Shown piece by piece: positions 25,586-35,900 of a stretch of DNA of 45,244 nucleotides (position 1 is its first letter; every line of letters starts with the position of its first letter). This DNA is from an uncultured Pseudomonadota bacterium (lineage in GTDB: Bacteria > Myxococcota_A > UBA796 > SXON01). A program made the position numbers and the translations under genes. The DNA lies in assembly GCA_903844155.1 (NCBI GenBank), contig CAIMSU010000315.1, positions 1 through 45,244 of the forward strand, in the 5' to 3' direction. The notes under the pieces were generated by a model. That model was given only the letters and a program-made list of their open reading frames with translations, ran no database searches and had not been told where the DNA came from.

Positions 25586-26641
25586 ATGGAGGTTGACGCG
25601 CCCGCGGGCGAGCGAGTAGAGTCCACCGATGCCTTCGCAGCCCCTCCCTTGACCCGCTGGAAGGTGGCTGCACGGCTCGTCATCATCACGGGCGTCTTCG
25701 CGCCGCTCCTGGCCGTTGGCGTTGAGGGCCTGGCCCGGTACATGCACATGGACGCGCGCCAGGGCGAGCCGATGACCGCTCCCGGCGCGCCGAAGGGCTA
25801 CCTCTCGGACTACGTCCGGACGCCGGGCGTCGACTACACGCCGCGAAAGTGGAAGCTGGACGACGACGGCTTCGACGATGGCTTTGGGCATTGCGACTTC
25901 CATTTTCACGGCAAGACCTTTCTGGCCTTCGGCGACAGCACGACCGTCTGGGGCACGCTCCCCGACGGAGACAACCGCGACTGGATCTCCAGTTGGGCCA
26001 CCCTGCTCAAGAAGGACATCCCAGCCGACTGGCAGGTCTGCACGATCGCCGAGGTCGGCTACCACCCCGTGGACTACCTCGACATGTGGCGCTTGCTGGC
26101 CGGCCGTCTGCATCCGGACGCGGCCACGGTGCTGCTCTGCGAGAACGACCTCACTGGTCAGCCGGAACGAATTGCCGCGAACGTCGGCGGTGAATGGACG
26201 CTTTTCCATTCGCCGGAGCAGATGACCGAGTGGGCCGATGACCCGTTCCCGTCCCTCTACGAGCCTTCGGAGGCCTGGCGCTTCATGTCCTGGCGCATCG
26301 CCGATCATACCGGTGCAAAGCGCATGATCCACCGTGACGTGCCGCACCGGCAGGCGTCGGATGCGCTGACGACGCTGGAGGGTGAGATGGACCTCAAGAT
26401 CTACTACTTGTGGCCGTTGACCGCCGACTCCGCGCGAAACGTCCACGTCGACGAGCTGCAGACCGCCGTGGGCAAGCCGATCGTCGACGTCGACCTGCCG
26501 GCCGAGAAGGTCCCGCTGCAGCTCCAGCCCGGGGACACGGTCCACATGAACCACATCGGGCACGAGCGGTTTGAGGCGCAGGTGTTGCGCGACACGTTCG
26601 GTCGCGCCGCCCCGACCCCCGCGTCCACGCCCGCCCCCTGA
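25586..26641 (+). CDS. Membrane-anchored SGNH/GDSL-like protein
   Basis: The chosen start, ATG 25586, places one hydrophobic anchor (residues 31-50) near the N-terminus; the longer frame from 25475 adds an unlikely basic leader. The 351 residues carry SGNH block I FLAFGDSTTVWG (Ser118), an LLCENDLTG segment where the Asn of block III could lie, and block V DTVHMNHIGHERF with Asp and His. It is probably an envelope esterase or acyl-transfer partner similar to the SGNH protein on the other side of the MBOAT gene. The AAA ATPase and Hsp100 proteins elsewhere in the window are unrelated. Stop codons of this gene and the epimerase abut at 26641/26642. Confidence 0.65.
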   Translation: MEVDAPAGERVESTDAFAAPPLTRWKVAARLVIITGVFAPLLAVGVEGLARYMHMDARQGEPMTAPGAPKGYLSDYVRTPGVDYTPRKWKLDDDGFDDGFGHCDFHFHGKTFLAFGDSTTVWGTLPDGDNRDWISSWATLLKKDIPADWQVCTIAEVGYHPVDYLDMWRLLAGRLHPDAATVLLCENDLTGQPERIAANVGGEWTLFHSPEQMTEWADDPFPSLYEPSEAWRFMSWRIADHTGAKRMIHRDVPHRQASDALTTLEGEMDLKIYYLWPLTADSARNVHVDELQTAVGKPIVDVDLPAEKVPLQLQPGDTVHMNHIGHERFEAQVLRDTFGRAAPTPASTPAP

Positions 26642-27619
26642 TCAGCCCTGCCTCTCGCGATAATCGGCGACGGCGGCTGCAAGTCCGTCCGCCAGGGACG
26701 TCTGCGCACGCCAGCCCGTCCGCGCCTCCATCCGCCCCGAGTCCAGGCACTTTCTCGGCATGCCGTCTGGCTTTTCGATGTCCCAGCGCAGCGCACCGCG
26801 GTAGCCCACGGCCGTCGCCACGGACTCTGCGATCTCGCGCACCGTCGTCTCGCGGCCACTCCCGAGGTTGAACGCCCGTCCCCAGCTCCCCGCCCCGCTC
26901 GTCGGCGAGTCGCCGTCCACACCGGCACCGGTCTCCAGAAGCTGCACGATGCCCTCTGCGGCGTCGCCGACGTAGAGCAGATCACGCGTCGCCCGGCCCG
27001 TACCCCATACCGTCACCACCGGGTCGTTCGCGATCCTTGCGGCCTCAAACCTGCGGATAAGCGCGGCGACGACGTGGGATGAGCGCTCGTCGTAGTCGTC
27101 CCCGGGGCCGTAGAGGTTCGTGGGCACGGCAAAGGCGCAGTCGAGTCCGTACTGGTGCGCGTAGCCCTCGCCCTGGACGAGCATCAGGCGCTTTGCGTGG
27201 CCGTAGGCGGCGTTGGTGGGCTCGGGGTCGCCGTCGCCGATGGTCTCCTCGCGCATGGGCTGCGTCACGCGGCCTGGGTAGGCGCACGCGCTGGAAACAC
27301 CGATGTAACGCCGAACCCCGGCGATCCGTGCTGCTTCGATCGCCGTCGTGTTGACGAGCACGTTGTCCGTGCAGGACGTCCCCGGGTTCGCGCGCATGAA
27401 CCCGATCCCGCCTCCCGTGGCTGCGCAATGGATGAGAAAGTCCGGGCGCAGATCAGCCAGCGCCCGTGCGGCTGAGCGCACGTCCGACAGGTCGATCGCC
27501 GCACGCCTTGGCGCCAGGACCGTCGCCCCACGCCGCCCCAACGTTCGGACCACGTGCTGACCGAGGAATCCCTTCCCGCCGGTCACGAGCACGCGGCTCC
27601 CTCCGAGGTCCCCGCCCAT
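26642..27619 (-). CDS. NAD-dependent epimerase/reductase, GDP-L-fucose synthase-like
   Basis: The 325-residue short-chain dehydrogenase-type protein has the Rossmann motif VTGGKGFLGQH, the catalytic SSACAYP and YGHAK (Tyr/Lys), and features typical of GDP-fucose synthase: GGIGFMRANPGT, NLYGPGDDYDERSSHVV, VWGTGRATRDLLYV and RKCLDSGRM. GDP-fucose synthase epimerises and reduces GDP-4-keto-6-deoxymannose to GDP-L-fucose for surface glycans. A GDP-mannose dehydratase is not in the window, so a related nucleotide sugar is possible. ATG 27619 is preferred over 27637 because it follows the OmpA stop by one base. Co-transcription with the OmpA gene is likely. Confidence 0.75.
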   Translation of the reverse strand: MGGDLGGSRVLVTGGKGFLGQHVVRTLGRRGATVLAPRRAAIDLSDVRSAARALADLRPDFLIHCAATGGGIGFMRANPGTSCTDNVLVNTTAIEAARIAGVRRYIGVSSACAYPGRVTQPMREETIGDGDPEPTNAAYGHAKRLMLVQGEGYAHQYGLDCAFAVPTNLYGPGDDYDERSSHVVAALIRRFEAARIANDPVVTVWGTGRATRDLLYVGDAAEGIVQLLETGAGVDGDSPTSGAGSWGRAFNLGSGRETTVREIAESVATAVGYRGALRWDIEKPDGMPRKCLDSGRMEARTGWRAQTSLADGLAAAVADYRERQG

Positions 27620-27620
27620 C

Positions 27621-28997
<1,377 letters not shown>

Positions 28998-29009
28998 GGG
29001 GATCGGTCT

Positions 29010-29040
29010 ATTGTATCCGGATAAGGGCGTCGTGATGCAA
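29010..29040 (-). promoter_or_regulatory. Candidate sigma-70 promoter for the OmpA gene
   Basis: On the minus strand TTGCAT (29040-29035) and TACAAT (29015-29010) are separated by 19 bases, and the GTG start of the OmpA gene is 12 bases beyond the second box. The -35 would overlap the uvrC start codon. The spacer is slightly long, so this is tentative. Confidence 0.3.
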
Positions 29041-30849
29041 GCCCTTGACGAACAAGCCGACGGCCTCACTACAGAGCCCGGCGTCTACTTGTGGAAGGAC
29101 GCAGACGGTGTCGTCCTTTACGTTGGCAAGGCAATCAACCTGCGCTCGCGTGTGAAGCAGTACCTCGGCGGGCATGACGGTCGCTACATGGTGCCCTTCC
29201 TCGTGAACCAGGCCGTCCGCATCGAGACCATCCCCGTCCGCACGGAGAAGGAGGCGCTTCTCCTCGAAAACCTGCTGATCAAGCAACACAAGCCGCGCTA
29301 CAACATCAAGTTGCGCGACGACAAGAACTTCCTGCACGTCCGCGTGGACCCACGCAGCGAGTGGCCGCGCTTCTCCCTTGTCCGACGCCCGAAAGACGAC
29401 GGCGCCAAGTACTTCGGCCCCTACCATTCAGCGACCACGGCCCGCCGCACCCTGCAGTTCGTCCAGCGCAGCTTTCCGCTCCGAACCTGCACGGACGCCG
29501 TCCTCCAGTCCCGCAAGAAGCCCTGCCTGCTCTACCAACTCAAGCGCTGCATCGCGCCGTGTGTCAATCTGTGTACCGGGGACGACTACGACGCGATCCT
29601 GCAGGACGCGGTGCTGTTCCTCGGCGGCAAGGACCGGGAGCTACAGGGCCGGCTGATGACGAAGATGTCGGCGTTTGCAGACGAGGAGCGCTTCGAGGAG
29701 GCGGCGCGGGTGCGCGATCTGCTGGCGGCGGTGCGGGCGAGCCTGGACCGGCAGGTCGTCGCCGACGTGCGGATGGGCGACCGGGATGTGTGGGGCTTGC
29801 ATCGGGAGGGCGACCGTGGCGCCATTGCGTGCATGCCTGTGCGCGGCGGGCTGGCGCGCGAGCCGATGGTATTTCCGTTCGCGGGAGAGCTGGCGGAGGA
29901 CGCCGAGATCCTGACGGCGACGCTCAACCGTTGGTACGGCGAGGAGGGGACGGCGCCGCCGGAGGTGCTCGTGCCTGTCGAACTACCGGCGGTCATCGTG
30001 GAGATCCTGACGGAGCTGCGGGGCTCGGGCGTGAAGGTGCTGGCACCCCAGCGGGGCGACAAGACCCGCCTCGTGGAGATCGCGACGAACGCGGCAAAGT
30101 CGCGCTTCGCGGTGGATCATGGCGAGGAGGACCGCATCCAACGCGCGCTGGACGGCATCGCCGAGCTGGCGCAGTTGGACGCCCCGCCCGTTCGCATCGA
30201 GTGCTACGACAATTCCAACCTGCTCGGCATGGATCCGGTGGCTTCGCAGGTGGTTTTCATCGACGGACGGCCGTCGCGCAAGGACTACCGGCGCTACAAG
30301 GTCAAGACGGTGGTGGGCGCGGACGACTACGCGACGATGGAGGAGATCCTTCGTCGGCGGCTCAAACGCGCGATGGAAAGCGGGGAGTTCCCGGACCTGA
30401 TCGTCGTGGACGGCGGGCGGGGCCAGCTCAACTCGGCGCTCGCTGTGCTCACCGAGCTTGGGTTGGAGCAGCAGCCGGTCATCGGCCTTGCCAAGCCAAG
30501 GACCGAGCGCAAACATGGCGATCGCGATGCCGTCGACAAGATCGTCCTCCCTTGGGACCCCGAGCCGCTCGTCCTGCGCTACGACAACCCGTCGCTGCGG
30601 CTCCTTCAGCACCTGCGCGACGAGGCGCACGACACCGCCGTCGGCTTTCACCGGAAGACCCGTTCCAAGCGCACCGTGCGGAGCGCGTTGGAGGACCTGC
30701 CGGGCGTGGGCCCCGCGCGGCGCAAGGCGTTGCTGGTGCACTTTGGCTCGATGGCGGCGATGCGGGCGGCGGACGTGGAGGCGCTCGCTGCGGCGCCGGG
30801 CGTGGGGCCGAAGCTGGCGCAGCGGTTGTGGGCGGGGTTGCACCCGTGA
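29035..30849 (+). CDS. uvrC: UvrC excinuclease subunit C
   Basis: UvrC makes the dual incisions around a lesion marked by UvrA-UvrB in nucleotide excision repair. The 604 residues have the full order: GIY-YIG nuclease (about 13-95, EPGVYLWKD, VLYVGKAINLRSRVKQYL), a cysteine cluster typical of the iron-sulfur UvrC (RTCTDAV, KPCLLYQLKRCIAPC), a UVR helix pair for UvrB (RLMTKMSAFADEERFEEAARVRD; here split across the region near 203-230), the RNase H-like nuclease (IECYDNSNLLG, LIVVDGGRGQLNSA, RDEAHDTAV) and two helix-hairpin-helix motifs (LEDLPGVGPARRKALL, APGVGPKLAQRL). ATG 29035 is chosen over upstream codons. A GGATAA box lies 10 bases before it. The next gene's GTG overlaps its stop. Confidence 0.95.
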   Translation: MQALDEQADGLTTEPGVYLWKDADGVVLYVGKAINLRSRVKQYLGGHDGRYMVPFLVNQAVRIETIPVRTEKEALLLENLLIKQHKPRYNIKLRDDKNFLHVRVDPRSEWPRFSLVRRPKDDGAKYFGPYHSATTARRTLQFVQRSFPLRTCTDAVLQSRKKPCLLYQLKRCIAPCVNLCTGDDYDAILQDAVLFLGGKDRELQGRLMTKMSAFADEERFEEAARVRDLLAAVRASLDRQVVADVRMGDRDVWGLHREGDRGAIACMPVRGGLAREPMVFPFAGELAEDAEILTATLNRWYGEEGTAPPEVLVPVELPAVIVEILTELRGSGVKVLAPQRGDKTRLVEIATNAAKSRFAVDHGEEDRIQRALDGIAELAQLDAPPVRIECYDNSNLLGMDPVASQVVFIDGRPSRKDYRRYKVKTVVGADDYATMEEILRRRLKRAMESGEFPDLIVVDGGRGQLNSALAVLTELGLEQQPVIGLAKPRTERKHGDRDAVDKIVLPWDPEPLVLRYDNPSLRLLQHLRDEAHDTAVGFHRKTRSKRTVRSALEDLPGVGPARRKALLVHFGSMAAMRAADVEALAAAPGVGPKLAQRLWAGLHP

Positions 30850-32909
30850 ACCTCCTTCGGTGGGAGCTCGATCGGATCCGGCGCTACGTGCCGGGACGGC
30901 TCTGGCCGGAGGTCGACGCAGTCGGGGAGGCCATCCGCGCGAAAATTCCCTCCATCGAGGTAGACTTTCTGCAGGTCATGTTCGACCGGCGACGGGGGGG
31001 CAAGCCGGCGTGGCCCGCACGACCGGCCGGGGAGATCGCGGGGTGGTTCATGGTGATCGGGAGCAAGGAAGACGACGCCGCCGCGCTGGATGAGGCTGCG
31101 GGGCGATTTGGCCGTCCGGTGGTCGAGGCGGCGTTGGCGGGCGCCATCGGGCTGCAGAGCGGTGCCTCGGAGGCGCAGGTCCGGTGGCTCTCGGCGAGCG
31201 AAGCAGCGATCCCGGCGCTGGTGGCCGGCCTGGTCGCCCGGAGGAGGGGCGTACGCGCGGCCGCCGAAGCGCTGGTGGACGCGGTCAGAGCCGCGGGTCT
31301 GGCGGCTGAGTTGGAGTCTGCGCTGCACCATGCGCTGGAGTCGACCTCACCGGCTCAGCGCCAGCCGCTCCTGGCGCAGCTCTCCCGGTTGCGGCCAGCG
31401 CCGCCCGCGGTCGCTGAGGCCTCAGCGATCGCCGCAGCGCTCGCAGCTTTTGGACGGCGCGACGTGCACGCCGCGATCAACGCGCTGGTGGCGCTGTGGC
31501 GCGCCACGCGCGACCCGAGCCTCGCCGACTGGATCGACGAGCTGACCGCCGCCATCCCGGTGTTCACGGTCACAGGCAAGACCGTGACCGCGCGCCAGTC
31601 CTCGTGGATCAACGCCGCCCGAACCAGCGACGACGTGGAGCTGAGCCTCCTCGTCCTCGCCCCGTGGCCATCGGAGTGGCGTGCGGCGACCGCGAGGTTG
31701 GAGGCCTGCGTCGGGCGCGAGCATCCGGTCCTGGCAAGGCGCGTGATCGAGCTGCTCGAAGCTGGGAATTACCGCACGTTCGCCGGCCACGCCTTCTCGC
31801 TGGCCGCGGCAGACTGCCTCACCACCTGCGCCGACCCACGCACAGGTGGGCGTCTCGCCGCGCTCGGCCTCGCCGGCGACCCCTCCGCTCGCGTCCGCGA
31901 CGTCCCCCTGCTCAGCGGGAACGCGCTTGCCGCCGCTCTCCCCGCCCGCCCGCCGGTCTACGTCGACCTCGCCCCACTGCTCGCCGCCGCGGGCGCCCCA
32001 GCGCGGTCCTCCGTCCCCGAGCTGCTCGCACGCGTCTACGCCAACCCCGAGGACCCCGATGCCCGCCGCGTCCTGGCCGACGCCCTGACCGAAGCCGAGG
32101 ATCCACGCGGGGAGTTCATCCACCTGCAGTTCGCCGGCGAGGGCGAGGGCGCCGCCGCTGAGCGCGCGCGCAAGCGTGCGGCAACCCTCCTCAACACCCA
32201 CCGCCGCGACTGGGTGCCCGACCAGTCCAACCCCGGATCCGTGGAGTTCAAGGGGGGTTTTGCCTGGCGAGCGGGGCTCCGGGACTACGGACGCGCTGCG
32301 TTCCTCGCCCACCCCTCCTGGAGCACGGTGCGGGAGTTGCTGTGGACCGGTGGTGAGGACGGCAGCGAGGTCCCCTTAGTCTTCGGAGTCCCGTCGATGC
32401 GGTCGCTCACGGCCTGGCACCGGCTTCGGCACGCGTTCGCGCTGCGAGACTGCGTCGCGCCCCACGTCGCCGAGCTCTCCTTTGTCGCGCCGGTCGTCCA
32501 GGACGGCGCGCCGATTGCCCCCCAGCACGCGGACTTTCCGGCGTTGGATGGGTTCACGGGCCTGCGCCGCCTCGCGGTGACCTGCGCGCCCTTCAACGTG
32601 CGCGAGCCCGACTACGTCGCCCGGAGCCCGGTCTGGCGACGGCTGGAGGAGGTGGCGCTCGGCATCGAGCCGAACCGGATCGCCAGCCTGCTTGCCTGGT
32701 TGCCCGCCGGTCCGCGGATTGTGCGCTTCGTGCCGCTCCTGCACCGTTTTCCGGGCGAGCCCGATTGGGAGATCGCGATCGAGCGTGCCGGAGCGATGAA
32801 CCTGCGGATGCGCGTGCGGCCGCCGGGTCCGAAGACGAGCCTGACCCCCTGGGACGTCCGTGAATTCGAGCGCGCCGTGGCCGCGCTGGACATCCCGGTC
32901 GTGCGGTAG
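30846..32909 (+). CDS. TIGR02996/LRR-type protein coupled to uvrC and the Clp-like genes
   Basis: The start is GTG 30846, overlapping the uvrC stop by 4 bases; the open frame further upstream is antisense-like shadow within uvrC. The 687 residues are mostly helical to about 370, with ALWRATRDPSLADWIDEL near residue 220. A clear TIGR02996 motif follows (about 395-440: LLARVYANPEDPDARRVLADA, then DPRGEFIHLQFA). The C-terminal part has leucine-rich-repeat-like segments (about 500-640). This domain is of unknown function and typical of myxobacteria and planctomycetes. A paralogue sits next to the UvrA-like gene (3441-5300). Only 39 bases separate it from the first Clp-like ATPase gene, so it may be an accessory or adaptor for either partner. 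Confidence 0.75.
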   Translation: MNLLRWELDRIRRYVPGRLWPEVDAVGEAIRAKIPSIEVDFLQVMFDRRRGGKPAWPARPAGEIAGWFMVIGSKEDDAAALDEAAGRFGRPVVEAALAGAIGLQSGASEAQVRWLSASEAAIPALVAGLVARRRGVRAAAEALVDAVRAAGLAAELESALHHALESTSPAQRQPLLAQLSRLRPAPPAVAEASAIAAALAAFGRRDVHAAINALVALWRATRDPSLADWIDELTAAIPVFTVTGKTVTARQSSWINAARTSDDVELSLLVLAPWPSEWRAATARLEACVGREHPVLARRVIELLEAGNYRTFAGHAFSLAAADCLTTCADPRTGGRLAALGLAGDPSARVRDVPLLSGNALAAALPARPPVYVDLAPLLAAAGAPARSSVPELLARVYANPEDPDARRVLADALTEAEDPRGEFIHLQFAGEGEGAAAERARKRAATLLNTHRRDWVPDQSNPGSVEFKGGFAWRAGLRDYGRAAFLAHPSWSTVRELLWTGGEDGSEVPLVFGVPSMRSLTAWHRLRHAFALRDCVAPHVAELSFVAPVVQDGAPIAPQHADFPALDGFTGLRRLAVTCAPFNVREPDYVARSPVWRRLEEVALGIEPNRIASLLAWLPAGPRIVRFVPLLHRFPGEPDWEIAIERAGAMNLRMRVRPPGPKTSLTPWDVREFERAVAALDIPVVR

Positions 32910-32932
32910 CTGACCCGGCGGCCCCGTCGGTC

Positions 32933-32938
32933 GGATAC
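32933..32938 (+). promoter_or_regulatory. GGATAC box before the first Clp-like gene
   Basis: GGATAC lies 10 bases before ATG 32949, and the overlapping TACCTT (32936-32941) is a TAnnnT hexamer 7 bases from the start. No ribosome-binding site is visible between box and ATG. The three Clp-like genes could therefore be transcribed from here as a leaderless mRNA, in addition to read-through from uvrC. Confidence 0.35.
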
Positions 32939-32948
32939 CTTCCCAGCA

Positions 32949-35900
32949 ATGGCGCTGGACCGGACCCTCACGCTCTGGCTCGCGCGACAGACCGCGGCGG
33001 GCACGCCGGATGTGCTGTCGCCGGTGCTCGACCCGGGGCTCCGGTGGCTTGGCCATGAGCCTGAGCACGTTGCTGCGAAGCTGCGCAAGCACCTTCAGGA
33101 TCAGCTCTGGCGGCCTGGCGGGGAGGCGGTGTTCGAGCAGCTCCCGGCGGTCCGCGTGGAGGTCGCTGAGCCGCTCACCATCACGCTTCCCGCGCGTCGC
33201 GATGGCATGCCGCGGCTCTCGCTGGAGGTCGGCGTCACGCTCGTCCAGGCGCCCGTGGAGGGGCCTGCGGCGGTGCTCGCCGTCGCGCCGTCGCTGGGGC
33301 TCTCGTGGGCTGGAACCACGCCCGAAACCGCAATGGCGGGCCTGCGCGAGGCCGTCCGCCTCGACCTCCTCGCCCGCGATCCGCCGCTGGATGGCGCTGC
33401 GATCGCGACCCTCGCGGCATCGTCCGCCGCCACGCTCTCCGTCGTCGCCACGCCCGTCGCCCTCTCGCTCCCCACGTTCTCGGAGATGCGCGAGCACGAG
33501 AAGAAGGGCGCGGTCAAAGCTGGAGATTTTCTGCAGCCCCTCGCGCCCGGCGAGGCGTGGCACATGAACGCTGCCGTGGACGCCGTCGTGGCGGTGCTCC
33601 AGTCCCAGCGCAGCGTGGTGCTCGTCGGGCCACGCGGGGTTGGAAAGTCCGCGATCATCCGGGAGATCGTGCGGGCGCACTGGGCCGCCGCGACCGGCGG
33701 GAAGGGCGTACGGCTCCTTGAGGCGCACGCGCCGACGTTCCTGGTGAAGCTGCTCGCCAACGGGAGCTGGCAGGACGACCTCGCGAAGCTGTGCGCGCGC
33801 CTCGGCGAGACGGGCGACTGGCTGTACATCACCGCGCTGCCGGAGCTTTTCGAGGTTGGTCGGTACGAAGGCAACAACACGAGCTGCGGCGAGTTCATCC
33901 GGCCGTGGCTGGGGCGCGGGGAGCTCCGGCTCGTCTCCGAGTGTACTGCCGAGGAGATCGCGGCGATCGACGCGCGCTATCCGGGCGCGCTGAACGGGGT
34001 GGTCCGGGTGGAGGTGCCCGAGCCGACCGACCGGCTGGAGGCGATCCTCGGCGCCTGGAATGCCCGTCAGAACAGTCCGTTCACGCCCGATGCCCTCCAC
34101 GACGCCTTGCGCCTGCATCGCCGGTTCGCGCCGTACTCGGGCTTCCCGGGGCGGATCCTTCGCTTTCTCGGGGCGATGCTGCTGGAGGAGGCGCGCGGCG
34201 ATGGCCTGGCTGTCCAGCTTGACCGCGACGCTGTCTACCGAAGCTTTTGCGCCCAGACCGGGCTTTTGCGTCCGCTCATCGACCCGCGGGCGCCGCTGCC
34301 GTACGCCGACATCGCCGGGTTTTTCGAGCAGCGCGTCTACGGGCAGGCCGCCGCTGGCGCTGCAGTCACCGCCGCAATCGCGAGCATCAAGGCCGATGTG
34401 AGCCCCTGGGGCAAGCCGCTGGCCTCGCTGCTGCTGGTCGGGCCGACGGGCGTGGGCAAGACCGAGACGGCCCGGGCGCTCGCCGAGTTCCTCTTCGGCT
34501 CCGCGGACCGGATGATCCGCTTTGACATGAGCGAATTCCAGACGCCAGGGAGCGTCCTGCGCTTGATCGAGGGCGCTGACGGAGAAGGCCTCCTCACCTC
34601 GGCGGTGCGCCGTCAGCCGTTCTGCGTGCTGTTGCTGGACGAGCTCGAAAAGGCCCACCCGGCCGTGCTCGACCTGCTCCTGCAGGTGCTCGGCGAGGGA
34701 CGGCTGACGGACGGACGCGGTCGGCTGACGGACTTCTGTGCGTGCGTGGTGCTGATGACCTCGAACGTTGGCGCCGTGGACGCGCGAAAGAACGCGGCGG
34801 GGTTCGGCGGGCCGGGCGTGGCGTTGGAGGCCGCTGCCCGGGCCGCGTCCGAAAAAGCGGCGCGCTACCGCGACGCCGTGAAGGGCTGGCTGCGGCCCGA
34901 GATGCTCAACCGCATCGACCACATCCTGCCGTTTGACGCGCTCGGGCCCGACGCGATCGGGCGCGTGCTGGATCGGGAGCTGGACGCGTTGCGGCGTCGC
35001 CCGGGCCTGCGCGATGTCCCGATGACGCTCTCGCAGGGGGCGCGGGGTGTGCTCGCTGCAGCCGGCTACGATCCGGCCTGGGGCGCGCGCCAGCTCCAGC
35101 GGGCCGTCCAGGATCAGCTCGTGGCGCCACTCGCGCGCGGGTTGCACGACGGTCGGAACGCGCCGCCGGTGGTCACCGTCGAGGTGAGTCGGGCCGACGG
35201 GCTCACGGTCGAGGTGGCGCGGGAGGCGAGTCGGGCGCCGATCTACCACCTCGACGGCGTCTACAATCGCACGGTGGGGTTGCGCGGGCGATGCCGTCGC
35301 GTGCTCGACGGGCCGGTCTACGCCGAGATGGAGGCGCGGCTGGCGTCGGAGGAGCGGGCGGAGCGTCACCGGGTACGGCCCGTGGGCAAGGGCGGGCTGG
35401 CGGCTTTGGCGACGGCGATGGGCGGAATGCGCAGCGAACTGGCGACACTACGGGCGAACATCGCGGACTTCGAGCTGGACGTCGGCGTCCGGGCGCTGAT
35501 GGAGACGCCCGGACCGGAGACGACCCCGTCGCCGGCAGTGGCGGCCCTGCGCACGACGCTTGACGACCTCGAAGCCCGCTTCTGGCGCCTCGCGCGGGCG
35601 CTGGCGCGGCTGATGATCCCGGACATCGGCGAGCTGGTCGTTGGGGTGTACGGTCCGGTCGACAGCGTCCCCTTGCGCGAGCAGGTCGCGCTCTACCAGC
35701 GCGTGGCCGAGCGGTGCGGGGCGACGGTGGAGGTCGCCCGCGTACTGCCCGTCGTCGGCCAGAACAACAGCTTTACCGCTGTGTTCCCGCTGCGGACGGT
35801 CGGGGCCAAGCCGGACCTGAAGGCCCCGCCGCTCGGCGTGGAGCTGGTGGTGGTCGGGCCGGCGGCGGCGTACCTGTTCCAGCAAGAGGCCGGTGTCCAC

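Noticed and set aside
29361-30845. Upstream extension of the 30846 gene by 495 codons
   Set aside because: It lies in another frame of uvrC, whose motifs are intact; the GTG overlap at 30846 is a better start.
32376-35369. Minus-strand open frame of 997 codons antisense to Clp-like ATPase 1
   Set aside because: It mirrors a gene with complete AAA+ motifs; its own translation shows no motif and has biased composition.
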